A stretch of 31,103 nucleotides of DNA. Source: Thermoplasmatales archaeon UBA509. GTDB lineage: Archaea > Thermoplasmatota > Thermoplasmata > Thermoplasmatales > Thermoplasmataceae. Shown here piece after piece: positions 23,101 to 31,103 of the stretch (position 1 is the stretch's first letter; every line of letters begins with the position of its first letter). The stretch spans positions 1 to 31,103 of the forward strand of contig DAJC01000029.1 of assembly GCA_002498845.1 (NCBI GenBank), read 5' to 3'. A model generated the notes under the pieces. The model had not been told where the DNA came from and made no database searches. It worked only from the letters and a program-made list of their open reading frames with translations. Both the position numbers and the translations under genes were made by a program.

Positions 23101-25770
23101 TCAGATTTTATCAATTCTCACCGCAGTCACCTTGTATTCAGGAGTATGCTGAAGATTGTCTCTCTGGTCCCCGGTTATGCGGTTCAGCTCTGTCTCCGGC
23201 CTGTTGAATGTGGCAAATGCTGTCCCGGGCACAATACCCTCATCGATTGATGCCCTTATCCTGGAACTACCGTATGCGCTCACAACCTGAACCTCCTCTC
23301 CCTGGGAAATTGCCAGCTTTTTCGCATCTGCTGGCGATATCTGGATGATATCTGCATCCCTCAGACGATCATTTCCGGACCTGCCCGTCATTGTTGCCGC
23401 GTTGAACTGGAACAGTGATCTGCCAGTGCTCAGGAGAATAGGATAATCCTGTGAGACCTTCTCCGGCGTGGGACGATAGCTTATGGGCCTTATCCTGGTG
23501 GTTCTGCCAAGTGAGAAAGCATCCACATGGAGCACCTGTGTTCCCGGGGAATCTTCACTGTAGCACGGCCACTGGATTCCACCACTCTCCATCCGGGGAT
23601 AGGATATTCCGCTGCCGGCATCCCATACTTTGCGGATTTCGTTCCAGATATCCTCTGGAGTTCCGTAATCAAACAGTCTTCCCTTTCCCATTCTTCCAGC
23701 CAGATCCCTTATGATTTCCCAGTCAGCTCTGGAGTTACCCCTGGGATTCAATGCCTTCCTGACGCGCTGCACCCTTCTTTCTGAATTCATGAATGTACCG
23801 TCCTTTTCGTAGGATGAAACAGCAGGCAGAAACACATTGCCGAATTTCCTGGCTGTCTCATTCATGAACAGATCCTGGATCACCACGAACTCCAGGTTTG
23901 AGAACGCCCTTGCTGTGGTGTTCATGTCGGGATTTGTCATGTACACATCCCAGCCTATGACCCACAGCGATTTCACTGTTCCTGCAAGTGAAGCGTCAAT
24001 GAGTTCCATTTCATCCTTACCTCTGGTGGTTGGAATTTCCGCTCCCCATACTTCCTGGAATTTTTCCCTCCCGGCATCCAGCGTTACGTATCCCGTAAGC
24101 TTTGACGGTTCCACGCCCATGTGGGCGGAGCCCTGGACATTGTTCTGCCCTCTCAGGGGATTCACGCCCGATCCCCCTTTTCCAATGTTTCCTGTCAGGA
24201 GTGCCAGATCAACCAGCGACATCACTCCCTCTGTTCCCTGAACATGCTCGGTGATGCCCAGGCCGTGGAACATCATGGCAGGTCCGCCAGTTGCATACAG
24301 CAATGCTGCTTCCCTTATGGTGTGAGCATCCACGCCACAGACCTCGGCAGCCTTCTCCGGTGTCCATCTGGATATTTCTGCCAGATAATCCTCAGAGCCA
24401 GAAACACGATGGTTCAGAAAATCCTGATCCATTGCTTTCGCCTCCACTATGGCGTTTGCCATGGCATTGATCAGCGGTATGTCAGTGCCTGGCCTGATCT
24501 GCAGGTGATAGTCGGCCATTGATGCAAGTTCGGTCTTTCTTGGATCTATAACTATGAGTTTTGAGCCTGAGAGAACCTGCTGCTTAATCCTGGCTCCCAC
24601 TATTGGATGGTTTTCAGTGGGATTGGCGCCAACTATGAGGAATGTGCTGGCCATCTCGATGTCATCGAAAGAGTTGGTAGCAGCGCCCGTACCCAGAAGT
24701 GCTCCCATTCCGCCTGCCGTGGGAGCATGGCAGACCCGTGCACATCCATCAACGTTGTTTGTTCCTATGACTGTCCTGGCGAATTTCTGGGTCAGGTAGT
24801 TCTCCTCGTTTGTTGCTCTTGATGACCCCAGGATTCCTATGCTGTCAGGACCTGATTCCTTCAGTATTCGTGAGAATTCAGACGCAACCAGCTCCAGAGC
24901 CTCATCCCATGTGGCTTTCTGCCAGATGCCGTTCCTCCTGATCATGGGGTCGGTTACCCTGTCTGGTGAATCCACGAATCCAAATGAGTACCTGCCCTTA
25001 ACGCAGAGATGCCCCTTGCTCACAGGGGAGTCAAGGACAGGCAGGATTTCCACAATCCTGTCATCCCGTGTGCCTATGCTGATCTCGCAGCCTGTCCCAC
25101 AGTAGGGGCAGACGCTCCGTGTATATTTTTCCGGGTATCCATGCATTATGACCGACACGTCCTCAATTGCTCCTGTAGGGCATGTGTCAGAACAGGCTCC
25201 ACAGCTGACACAGGAGCTTTCCAGAAGGCTGTTGCCCACATCGGGGCGGATTTCGACCTGGTGCCCCCTGTTCCACTTGCGCCATACAAACTGCCCCTGA
25301 ACCTCATCGCAGATTCTCACGCACCGGTAGCAGTCAATGCACTTTGTCATGTCCACTGATATGAATGGGTGCCCAGTTGAATCCCGTGCTGGGGTCATAT
25401 CTGCTCTGGAATCGTCACGCACAACACCGTAATCCACAAGGTACCTGTAGAAATCCTTCCTGGTGTCCAGCCCACCGGTATCCATGCCTTTTTCCTGAAC
25501 CATCATTTCAAGGAGATTCCTGCGTGTCTCCCTTATGGATTCTGTGGAAGTGCTGATCTTCATGCCATCAGTTATGGTTGTGGTGCAAGAAGCATCAGGC
25601 CGCCCGTGGCCCTCCACCTGAACCAGGCAGAGCCTGCAGCCACCGTATGCTTCCAGCCTCTGATCATAACAAAGTGAGGGTATCTCAATTCCCGCTGTTC
25701 TGGCGGCCGCCAGTATTGACAGTGGTTTCTCGAATTCAAGATCCTTCCCATCAATCTTTACATGAAACAT
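23101..25770 (-). CDS. NAD-type formate dehydrogenase, molybdopterin catalytic subunit
   Basis: The 889-residue subunit oxidises formate (or reduces CO2) at a molybdenum or tungsten bis-MGD site. It starts with a 2Fe-2S domain (C34, C45, C48, C62), then two 4Fe-4S clusters (C144-C147-C150-C154 and C187-C190-C193-C197), then the catalytic domain with its own 4Fe-4S site (C221, C224, C228, C256). The metal ligand is C347 followed by H348 (CARVCHAPTAGGM), as in formate dehydrogenases; it is Cys, not selenocysteine. ANPTENHPIVGARI is another FDH segment. The C-terminal MGD-binding domain is complete. It overlaps the upstream flavoprotein gene by 13 nt. Substrate is inferred from the motif set. 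Confidence 0.87.
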   Translation of the reverse strand: MFHVKIDGKDLEFEKPLSILAAARTAGIEIPSLCYDQRLEAYGGCRLCLVQVEGHGRPDASCTTTITDGMKISTSTESIRETRRNLLEMMVQEKGMDTGGLDTRKDFYRYLVDYGVVRDDSRADMTPARDSTGHPFISVDMTKCIDCYRCVRICDEVQGQFVWRKWNRGHQVEIRPDVGNSLLESSCVSCGACSDTCPTGAIEDVSVIMHGYPEKYTRSVCPYCGTGCEISIGTRDDRIVEILPVLDSPVSKGHLCVKGRYSFGFVDSPDRVTDPMIRRNGIWQKATWDEALELVASEFSRILKESGPDSIGILGSSRATNEENYLTQKFARTVIGTNNVDGCARVCHAPTAGGMGALLGTGAATNSFDDIEMASTFLIVGANPTENHPIVGARIKQQVLSGSKLIVIDPRKTELASMADYHLQIRPGTDIPLINAMANAIVEAKAMDQDFLNHRVSGSEDYLAEISRWTPEKAAEVCGVDAHTIREAALLYATGGPAMMFHGLGITEHVQGTEGVMSLVDLALLTGNIGKGGSGVNPLRGQNNVQGSAHMGVEPSKLTGYVTLDAGREKFQEVWGAEIPTTRGKDEMELIDASLAGTVKSLWVIGWDVYMTNPDMNTTARAFSNLEFVVIQDLFMNETARKFGNVFLPAVSSYEKDGTFMNSERRVQRVRKALNPRGNSRADWEIIRDLAGRMGKGRLFDYGTPEDIWNEIRKVWDAGSGISYPRMESGGIQWPCYSEDSPGTQVLHVDAFSLGRTTRIRPISYRPTPEKVSQDYPILLSTGRSLFQFNAATMTGRSGNDRLRDADIIQISPADAKKLAISQGEEVQVVSAYGSSRIRASIDEGIVPGTAFATFNRPETELNRITGDQRDNLQHTPEYKVTAVRIDKI

Positions 25771-27221
25771 GATTTCACCTCATAACTGAACTTTATCTTG
25801 GCACTTCTTGCAAATTCTGCCATTCCGGTCCCAAGGCCACACAGGCTTCCGGTCGCAAGTGATTCCACATCTCTCTCGAACCTTGCGTAATCAAGACTGC
25901 TGCCGGAATCTTTTCGGAACATCCGGCTCAATTCAGCAGTCCCAAGACGGCAGGGCGTGCATTTTCCGCATGATTCATCTGCGGCAAATGTGGCCACATG
26001 TTCAAGGAGATCGCCTATTCCTGTGGCTTCATCGAAAGCGATTATTCCGCCATGTCCCAGGGAAGCCCCAGCCTTCCTTATCTCCTCATAGTCAAGTCTT
26101 GTCTTGAACTCATCCGGAACCATTATTCCGGACAGAGGACCGCCAACCATTACTCCCTTGATGGAGCCGTGCTTCATTCCTCCGCCGATCTCATAGAATA
26201 TTGTCTCCAGTGGAGTGCCAAACTCCACCTCGTAAATTCCCGGATTAACAAATAGTGAGTTGAGGGAAAGAAGCTTCGTCCCCCTGCTCTTTCCGTATCC
26301 CAGTTCGCTGTATGCCTGGTGGCCATTCCGGATTATCCATGGAATATTTGCCAGTGTTTCAACGTTATCTATGACTGTAGGGTTTCCAAACAGTCCTTTC
26401 TCAGTGGGATACGGAGGCCTTACGGAAACTTCCGGCCTCAGGCCCTCTATAGATCTCATCAGGGCGGTTTCCTCTCCACATATGTAGCTGCCTTTTCCCT
26501 GCACAACTTTGAGATCAAATTGGAAGCCGGAACCCATCACATCTCTGCCCAGAAATCCTGCAGAGGCCATTTCCCTTGCAGCACTGACAAATTTTCTTAT
26601 GGCTTCAGGGTACTCAGCCCTGATGTATGCGTACCCCACTGAAGCACCAACTGCATAGCCGCAGATTATCATTGATTCAATCAGGGCATATGGGTTATAC
26701 TCCATCAGGAACCTGTCGATATAGGATCCCGGATCTCCTTCGTCCCCGTTCATCACCACATACTTTTTTCCGGCCTTCTCCTTTGCCACTGATCTCCATT
26801 TTATCCCTGTAGGAAAACCGGCGCCGCCTCTGCCACGCAGTCCTGATTTCTCAACCTCGCTGATCACTGAATCCTGATCCATTGATAAGGCCACTTTCAG
26901 GCCGGACATCCCACTTTCACTGGTGTATTGATCCAGGGATTCGTAAGGATGTTTCATGAGTGGTTCCACCAGGACCGATTTCCTTGAGAAATTTGCAATT
27001 CTGGGAACACCGGAATCCTCTGTTGAAGCTGGGGCACTGAAGCACTTTCCCAGGCAGTAAATTCTTTCATGCCCGCTGCCCTTATGGGGAAGCGGGATAC
27101 CCATGGATTTGCTGGCCACAAAGCATGCCGTACCGGAACATTCTGCTTTCTGGGGAAGACCATCATTCAGCGTATAAAACGATCTTATCTCTTCACTGGA
27201 TCTGGTTTGCAGGTGCATCAT
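25758..27221 (-). CDS. NAD-binding flavoprotein subunit of formate dehydrogenase (NuoF-like, with NuoE-like N-terminus)
   Basis: The 487-residue subunit takes electrons from the FDH catalytic subunit to NAD. It has the NADH/FMN sites GRGGAGFPTGIKW (130-142) and GDEGDPGSYIDR (159-170), and a C-terminal 4Fe-4S site C418-C421-C424 with C461. The first 65 residues carry C28-x4-C33 and C56-x3-C60 (CSGTAC and CLGKC), the 2Fe-2S pattern of NuoE (thioredoxin-like ferredoxin), but the spacing between the pairs is shorter than usual, so this looks like a shortened NuoE domain fused to NuoF. Starts at ATG 27221 or 27218, leaderless, with a TATA-like box about 26 nt upstream. It is first in the operon. 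Confidence 0.9.
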   Translation of the reverse strand: MMHLQTRSSEEIRSFYTLNDGLPQKAECSGTACFVASKSMGIPLPHKGSGHERIYCLGKCFSAPASTEDSGVPRIANFSRKSVLVEPLMKHPYESLDQYTSESGMSGLKVALSMDQDSVISEVEKSGLRGRGGAGFPTGIKWRSVAKEKAGKKYVVMNGDEGDPGSYIDRFLMEYNPYALIESMIICGYAVGASVGYAYIRAEYPEAIRKFVSAAREMASAGFLGRDVMGSGFQFDLKVVQGKGSYICGEETALMRSIEGLRPEVSVRPPYPTEKGLFGNPTVIDNVETLANIPWIIRNGHQAYSELGYGKSRGTKLLSLNSLFVNPGIYEVEFGTPLETIFYEIGGGMKHGSIKGVMVGGPLSGIMVPDEFKTRLDYEEIRKAGASLGHGGIIAFDEATGIGDLLEHVATFAADESCGKCTPCRLGTAELSRMFRKDSGSSLDYARFERDVESLATGSLCGLGTGMAEFARSAKIKFSYEVKSCFM

Positions 27222-27241
27222 GGGTATAAATGCACGGGTCC

Positions 27242-27251
27242 ATACTTAAAG
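27242..27251 (-). promoter_or_regulatory. TATA-like box of the formate dehydrogenase operon
   Basis: On the minus strand this reads CTTTAAGTAT, centred about 26 nt upstream of ATG 27221. Transcripts of the two-gene operon would begin at or next to the start codon. Confidence 0.45.
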
Positions 27252-27445
27252 AGTTAACTTAACATTTTAGGGTATCCTATCTTGATGTGAGGTATTGACG
27301 TTTACGCCTTCCAGTAAGATGGTGATGCAGAAATAGAAATGGTTCTCAGCTTCGGGTTAAGTTCCGGCATGACCGCGGTTCTCAGGATAGACAGGCACAG
27401 TTTTTGCGAAACCTAATTACTCATGAGAAAATCCCTGCCAGAAGG

Positions 27446-29044
27446 ATGATTGTTCTCGGAATAGAAGGAACTGCCCACACAATAAGCTGTGGCATTGTTG
27501 ACCAGAAAGGAATACTTGCAAATTCTTCAAGAACCTATAAGAATCCCAATGGCGGGATACATCCGAGAGAGGCTGCCATCCATCATGCTGAGCATGTTTC
27601 TGAAGTAATATCTGAAGCTCTTTCCATGTCCGGTCTTTCCCTGAAAGACCTTGATCTCATTGCCTATTCAAGAGGACCCGGGCTGGGGCCATGCCTCAGG
27701 ATTGCAGCAACTGCTGCAAGAACTCTTGCCATAAAATCCGGTAAGCCCATCATCGGTGTGAATCATCCCCTCGGTCACGTGGAGATCGGCCGAAAACTCA
27801 CCGGATCGGAAGACCCCATGCTGCTGTACGTTTCAGGTGGAAATACCCAGATAATTGCCCATGTCAATGGAAGATACAGGGTTCTTGGTGAAACCATGGA
27901 TATAGGGCTTGGCAATCTGCTTGACAAGATTGCAAGGGACATGGGGCATCCCTTTCCGGGAGGGCCTGTTATAGAGCGGCTTGCTCTCCACGGTAAAAGG
28001 CTTCTCCAACTTCCATATTCAGTCAAGGGAATGGACACATCATTCTCGGGAATGTACACTGCGGCCTTACATTATCTGAAGGAGGGGGAATCTCCTGAGA
28101 ATGTATCGTTCAGCATACAGGAACATGCTTTTGCAATGCTTTTGGAGGTCCTTGAAAGAGGTCTCTACCAGACTGACAAGCAGGAGATCCTTCTGGCCGG
28201 AGGCGTCGCACGCAACCTTCGACTGAGGGGGATGATAGAGGAACTGGCCAGGGATCTTGGAATCAGAGCATTTCTAACCGACAGCCAGTACTGCATGGAC
28301 AATGGAGCCATGATTGCCCAGGCAGGGATGCAGATGTTTCTCAACGGTTATTCCACCACCCTTGAAAATTCCACGGTTGATCAGAGGTTCAGGATTGACC
28401 AGGTTGAGGCTCCATGGATAAAACCTTCAGCGGTATTGCACCGGACCAACATGGGTGCTGAATCTCTCATAGAAATAGGCGACTACATGGGCAGAAAGGC
28501 TGTATTCAAGCACAGGATACCAAAGACCTACAGGAATCCTGAACTGGATTCGCAGATCAGATTGAGCAGAATGAGAAACGAAGCTACCATGATGATACAT
28601 CTCAACGACCTTGGAATAGCTGTGCCAATGATATATGACATTGACTTTCCTGCCTCCCTTATTGTTTATGAGTATGTGGATGGTATACTTCTCAGGGAGA
28701 GGCTCCTGATGGAGGGAGCTATCAGTACGATGGAGTCCATCGCTGAAACCGCTACGAAAATGCACACTGGAGGACTTTCACATGGTGATTTCACTGCAGG
28801 CAATATAATAATGAAGAGCGATTCCAGCCCTTACATTCTTGATGCAAGCCTTGGAAAAACTGACGCCAGACCCGAAGACATGGCTGTTGATCTTTACCTG
28901 TTCATGGAATCACTGAGAACACATGTCCCGGATTCTGATGCATATTTCAAACGGTTCATTGATAGATACCGGGATGGCATGGATATCTTCCCGGAAATAA
29001 TGGAAAGCTTCCGTGACCTTGAGAAAAGGAGGAGATATGTTTGA
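27446..29044 (+). CDS. Kae1-Bud32 fusion: tRNA t6A modification protein and kinase
   Basis: The 532-residue fusion makes threonylcarbamoyl-adenosine (t6A) in tRNAs. Kae1 (1-330) has the fold GIEGTAHTISCGIV, HHAEHVSEV, and the metal ligands H107 and H111 (GVNHPLGHVE), matching Pyrococcus Kae1 numbering, with VSGGNTQI and LAGGVARNLRLRG. A Bud32-type kinase (about 335-532) follows, with K in KAVFKHRIP, EYVDG and HGDFTAGN (D448) and then ILDASLGK. The metal Asp is D466 but the next residues are Ala-Ser instead of Phe-Gly. Such fusions occur in Thermoplasma and Methanocaldococcus. Start ATG 27446 is supported by a TATA-like stretch about 28 nt upstream. It overlaps rdgB by 4 nt. Confidence 0.94.
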   Translation: MIVLGIEGTAHTISCGIVDQKGILANSSRTYKNPNGGIHPREAAIHHAEHVSEVISEALSMSGLSLKDLDLIAYSRGPGLGPCLRIAATAARTLAIKSGKPIIGVNHPLGHVEIGRKLTGSEDPMLLYVSGGNTQIIAHVNGRYRVLGETMDIGLGNLLDKIARDMGHPFPGGPVIERLALHGKRLLQLPYSVKGMDTSFSGMYTAALHYLKEGESPENVSFSIQEHAFAMLLEVLERGLYQTDKQEILLAGGVARNLRLRGMIEELARDLGIRAFLTDSQYCMDNGAMIAQAGMQMFLNGYSTTLENSTVDQRFRIDQVEAPWIKPSAVLHRTNMGAESLIEIGDYMGRKAVFKHRIPKTYRNPELDSQIRLSRMRNEATMMIHLNDLGIAVPMIYDIDFPASLIVYEYVDGILLRERLLMEGAISTMESIAETATKMHTGGLSHGDFTAGNIIMKSDSSPYILDASLGKTDARPEDMAVDLYLFMESLRTHVPDSDAYFKRFIDRYRDGMDIFPEIMESFRDLEKRRRYV

Positions 29045-29607
29045 TTTTTGTCACAAGCAACCAGCACAAGTATGATGAGATAAGCAGCATAATGGAGAAA
29101 GGCGGATTCAAAGTTCAGTGGAGGAAGATGAAGTACCAGGAGATACAGGCTGATACCACAGAGGAGGTATCTCTTGACAGCGCAAAGAAGCTGGCGCCGC
29201 TTCTTGGAGAGGAATTTTTCCTTGAGGATACCGGCCTCTATATTGCTGCCCTGAATGGTTTTCCTGGGCCTTATTCCTCATATGTGCAGGATACCATAGG
29301 CAATCCAGGGATTCTACGGCTTATTGACGGCCTGAGCCGGAAGGCTTTCTTCCTGACGGTAATAACATTTTACGACGGCACGGGCTTCCACCAGTTTTCC
29401 GGCCGCCTTGACGGTTCAATAGCTCTGGAAATTGCAGGAAAAGGTGGTTTCGGGTACGATCCCATTTTCATTCCCGAAGGTGAATCCCTGACTCTCGGCC
29501 AGCTTCCGGTATCCACAAAGAATTCAATATCCCACAGACGGAGAGCTGTAACCGCCTTCATGGAATTCCTGACGGAATCCGGACACACTGATTCCGCAGA
29601 TGATTGA
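29041..29607 (+). CDS. XTP/dITP pyrophosphatase (HAM1/RdgB family)
   Basis: The 188-residue enzyme hydrolyses non-canonical purine nucleotides (XTP, ITP, dITP), keeping them out of RNA and DNA. Family motifs are the N-terminal TSNQHKYDEI, FFLEDTGLYIAALNGFPGPYSS, GGFGYDPIFIPEG and ISHRRRAV near the end. The start is TTG at 29041, sharing bases with the Kae1-Bud32 TGA stop (TTGA), with GGAGG at 29028-29033 upstream. The pairing with Kae1-Bud32 is tight and implies co-translation. Confidence 0.92.
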   Translation: MIFVTSNQHKYDEISSIMEKGGFKVQWRKMKYQEIQADTTEEVSLDSAKKLAPLLGEEFFLEDTGLYIAALNGFPGPYSSYVQDTIGNPGILRLIDGLSRKAFFLTVITFYDGTGFHQFSGRLDGSIALEIAGKGGFGYDPIFIPEGESLTLGQLPVSTKNSISHRRRAVTAFMEFLTESGHTDSADD

Positions 29608-29634
29608 TCCATATGGCGAATGCCGTGCATGAAA

Positions 29635-29642
29635 TTATATAA
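29635..29642 (+). promoter_or_regulatory. TATA box of the small membrane protein gene
   Basis: TTATATAA is centred about 27 nt upstream of ATG 29666 and 18 nt before ATG 29657, favouring the later start as the leaderless one. Confidence 0.5.
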
Positions 29643-29665
29643 TAACGTTCTATTTGATGAACTGC

Positions 29666-30040
29666 ATGCAAGATACTTGGAAAAATTACCAGTTTTACTT
29701 TTACGTTGTCCTGTTCGCCATCGGCGCTGTATTCCTTCTTATCACCGTGAATGACCTTGTGACCAGGAATGATGCCATCATAAAGTCAGGACTATCACTG
29801 CTTTCCACCGGCAACTGGGAATACTGGATCTTTGCCGTGAGCCTCGTTGTTGCCTTCACTTTCTTTTACCTGTCTCTGAAGATTGCAACGCAGACAAAGC
29901 GTTTCGAGGACCTTATCTCCAGCGACAGCAAATACACCTTTGTCAAGAATATTAAAGAACTTCAGAAGCTTGCTCGCGATCTTGGACCAAGGTACGGCCA
30001 GCAGCTCAACCAGGCAATGGAGAAATGGAAGATCAGGTAA
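29666..30040 (+). CDS. Small two-helix membrane protein with cytoplasmic domain (DUF3198-like)
   Basis: The 124-residue protein has two membrane helices (about residues 7-27 and 51-71) and a C-terminal helical soluble domain (about 75-124, KRFEDLISSDSKYTFVKNIK, ending RYGQQLNQAMEKWKIR). This layout matches, from memory, the Thermoplasmatales DUF3198 family whose soluble domain was studied in T. acidophilum; function is unknown. ATG 29666 fits a TATA box 27 nt upstream; ATG 29657 would add three residues. It is monocistronic, between rdgB and the convergent spermidine synthase. Confidence 0.72.
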   Translation: MQDTWKNYQFYFYVVLFAIGAVFLLITVNDLVTRNDAIIKSGLSLLSTGNWEYWIFAVSLVVAFTFFYLSLKIATQTKRFEDLISSDSKYTFVKNIKELQKLARDLGPRYGQQLNQAMEKWKIR

Positions 30041-30232
30041 ATATTCCCTGATAGAATAGTATTATCATATTGAACGGTTCATTTGCTTCTGCAGCAGGCT
30101 AATGCCATTGTCTATTTTGTTATCAGGAATGTTATGAGTGTTTCAGTCAAATGACCGGTAAATTCGTGCTGGTCCTGATGAAATAAAGAAAAGAAGATTC
30201 TGGAATTTTATGCCAGTGATCTTTAGATTACT

Positions 30233-31057
30233 CTACTTAATAAGTTCCTTTACAAACTCGGGCAATGAAAACGCCCCCATGAGGACATCAGAATTGAAGT
30301 ATTTCCCGGGATTTATGTTCTCAAGGCGCCCTTTGCAGTCATAATCTGAAGCCATGGTAAATGACCAGAATCCGCTCGGGTAGGTAGGAATAAATGCAGT
30401 ATACGTTCTGACATATCCAAAAACCTCACTCATGCCAGAATGTGCCATCTGAAGTGCCTTTGGCTGGTAGAAAGGAGAACCTGACTGGGTCACCACTATG
30501 CCGCTGTCAGTCAGAATGTTCTTTATTGAAGCGTAGAAGTCCTTCATGAACAGGCCTTCGGCTGGGCCAACCGGATCTGTGGAATCCACTATGACCAGGT
30601 CAAATTTCCGGTCTGTCTTCCTTATGTATTTCACGCCATCGTCAATGATAAGCTCAACTTTTTTGTCAGTCAGCGGCCTGTAGAGGTCAGGGAAATATTT
30701 CTTTGACACCTCCACCACCTGTGTGTCTATCTCCACATTGACAACGCTCTGGAATCCCAGTTTAAGGAGCTGCCCGGCAGTACCGCCATCTCCCCCACCT
30801 ATGATCAATGCCTTCTGGGGCTTCCGGGATGCCAGATAGTAGGGCACCATGGTTATCATCTCGTGGTAGACAAATTCATCCCTTTCTGTCAGTTGCACCG
30901 TTCCATCAATTGTAAGCAGTTTCCCGAAGTCATAGGTTTCAAAAACATCGATCCTCTGATAATCTGTCTTTACAGAGAGCAGCTGATCCTGAACCCTGAA
31001 GGATAGTTGCAGATTGTCTGAATACCTTTCCGAGAACCAGTTTTCTATCAGTTTCAC
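30233..31057 (-). CDS. speE: Spermidine synthase (polyamine aminopropyltransferase)
   Basis: The 274-residue enzyme transfers an aminopropyl group from decarboxylated SAM to putrescine or a related polyamine. The methyltransferase-like fold has [20 protein letters not shown] with the catalytic region, [17 protein letters not shown] (GGGDGG 87-92) for SAM binding, [16 protein letters not shown], and the catalytic [16 protein letters not shown]. The start is GTG at 31057, supported by a TATA-like stretch (minus-strand ATGTTAAATAG, about 31080-31090) about 27 nt upstream. Polyamines would stabilise nucleic acids in a thermo-acidophile. Which amine acceptor is used cannot be told. Confidence 0.93.
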   Translation of the reverse strand: MKLIENWFSERYSDNLQLSFRVQDQLLSVKTDYQRIDVFETYDFGKLLTIDGTVQLTERDEFVYHEMITMVPYYLASRKPQKALIIGGGDGGTAGQLLKLGFQSVVNVEIDTQVVEVSKKYFPDLYRPLTDKKVELIIDDGVKYIRKTDRKFDLVIVDSTDPVGPAEGLFMKDFYASIKNILTDSGIVVTQSGSPFYQPKALQMAHSGMSEVFGYVRTYTAFIPTYPSGFWSFTMASDYDCKGRLENINPGKYFNSDVLMGAFSLPEFVKELIK

Positions 31058-31103
31058 GCCTCTTCAATGCGAAGTTTCTATTTAACATATGCGAGCACGT
31101 GTT

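Noticed and set aside
1..31103. CRISPR arrays or tandem repeats
   Set aside because: No regularly spaced direct repeats were seen; the only repeat-like element is the short TA run at 12666-12681.

Overview
This window reads as chromosomal DNA from a euryarchaeon of the Thermoplasmatales type (Thermoplasma / Ferroplasma / Cuniculiplasma-like). The evidence is a set of archaeal information-processing genes (eS6, aIF2-gamma, a Kae1-Bud32 fusion, a COG2231-type DNA glycosylase), a bacterial-type threonyl-tRNA synthetase, archaeal triosephosphate isomerase, and spermidine synthase. Many genes also have a TATA-like box about 23-28 nt upstream of the start codon and no Shine-Dalgarno site, as expected for leaderless archaeal mRNAs. 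Genes inside operons instead have purine-rich Shine-Dalgarno sites. The species assignment is inference.

Layout. 1-2.3 kb is mobile and degraded: the 3' end of an unknown gene, an IS256-family element, and a VapBC pair whose antitoxin is open but whose PIN toxin is broken. 2.4-5 kb carries a secreted spherulin-4-like protein, a Gfo/Idh/MocA oxidoreductase and an unknown gene. 5.0-6.9 kb is a sulfur cassette: a YeeE/YedE transporter, a small membrane protein and a DsrE-like protein. 7-10.6 kb holds a solitary D12-class adenine methyltransferase, two unknown genes on the minus strand, triosephosphate isomerase, a membrane protein and tRNA-Gly(UCC). 10.6-13.2 kb looks AT-richer and accessory. 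It encodes a secreted protein with a Gly-rich hydrophobic segment, directly followed by a small membrane protein; this is the best candidate here for an undescribed two-gene system.

13.2-31 kb is core metabolism and information processing. It holds histidine ammonia-lyase, ThrRS (with an inserted zinc ribbon), a 51-residue gene with a TTG start, a complete fixCXAB operon (electron-transfer flavoprotein, ferredoxin-like protein and FixC quinone oxidoreductase-like protein), a DNA glycosylase convergent with the eS6/aIF2-gamma operon, and a two-gene NAD-type formate dehydrogenase. Kae1-Bud32 with a co-transcribed ITPase, a small two-helix membrane protein and spermidine synthase complete it.

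How the genes may work together. The formate dehydrogenase would make NADH from formate (or the reverse), and FixABCX could use NADH to reduce quinone and a low-potential carrier, so the two neighbouring operons may be linked through NADH. The YeeE-DsrE cassette probably imports or relays reduced sulfur. Kae1-Bud32, ThrRS, eS6/aIF2-gamma and tRNA-Gly serve tRNA modification and translation. No CRISPR array, rRNA or replication origin was seen.
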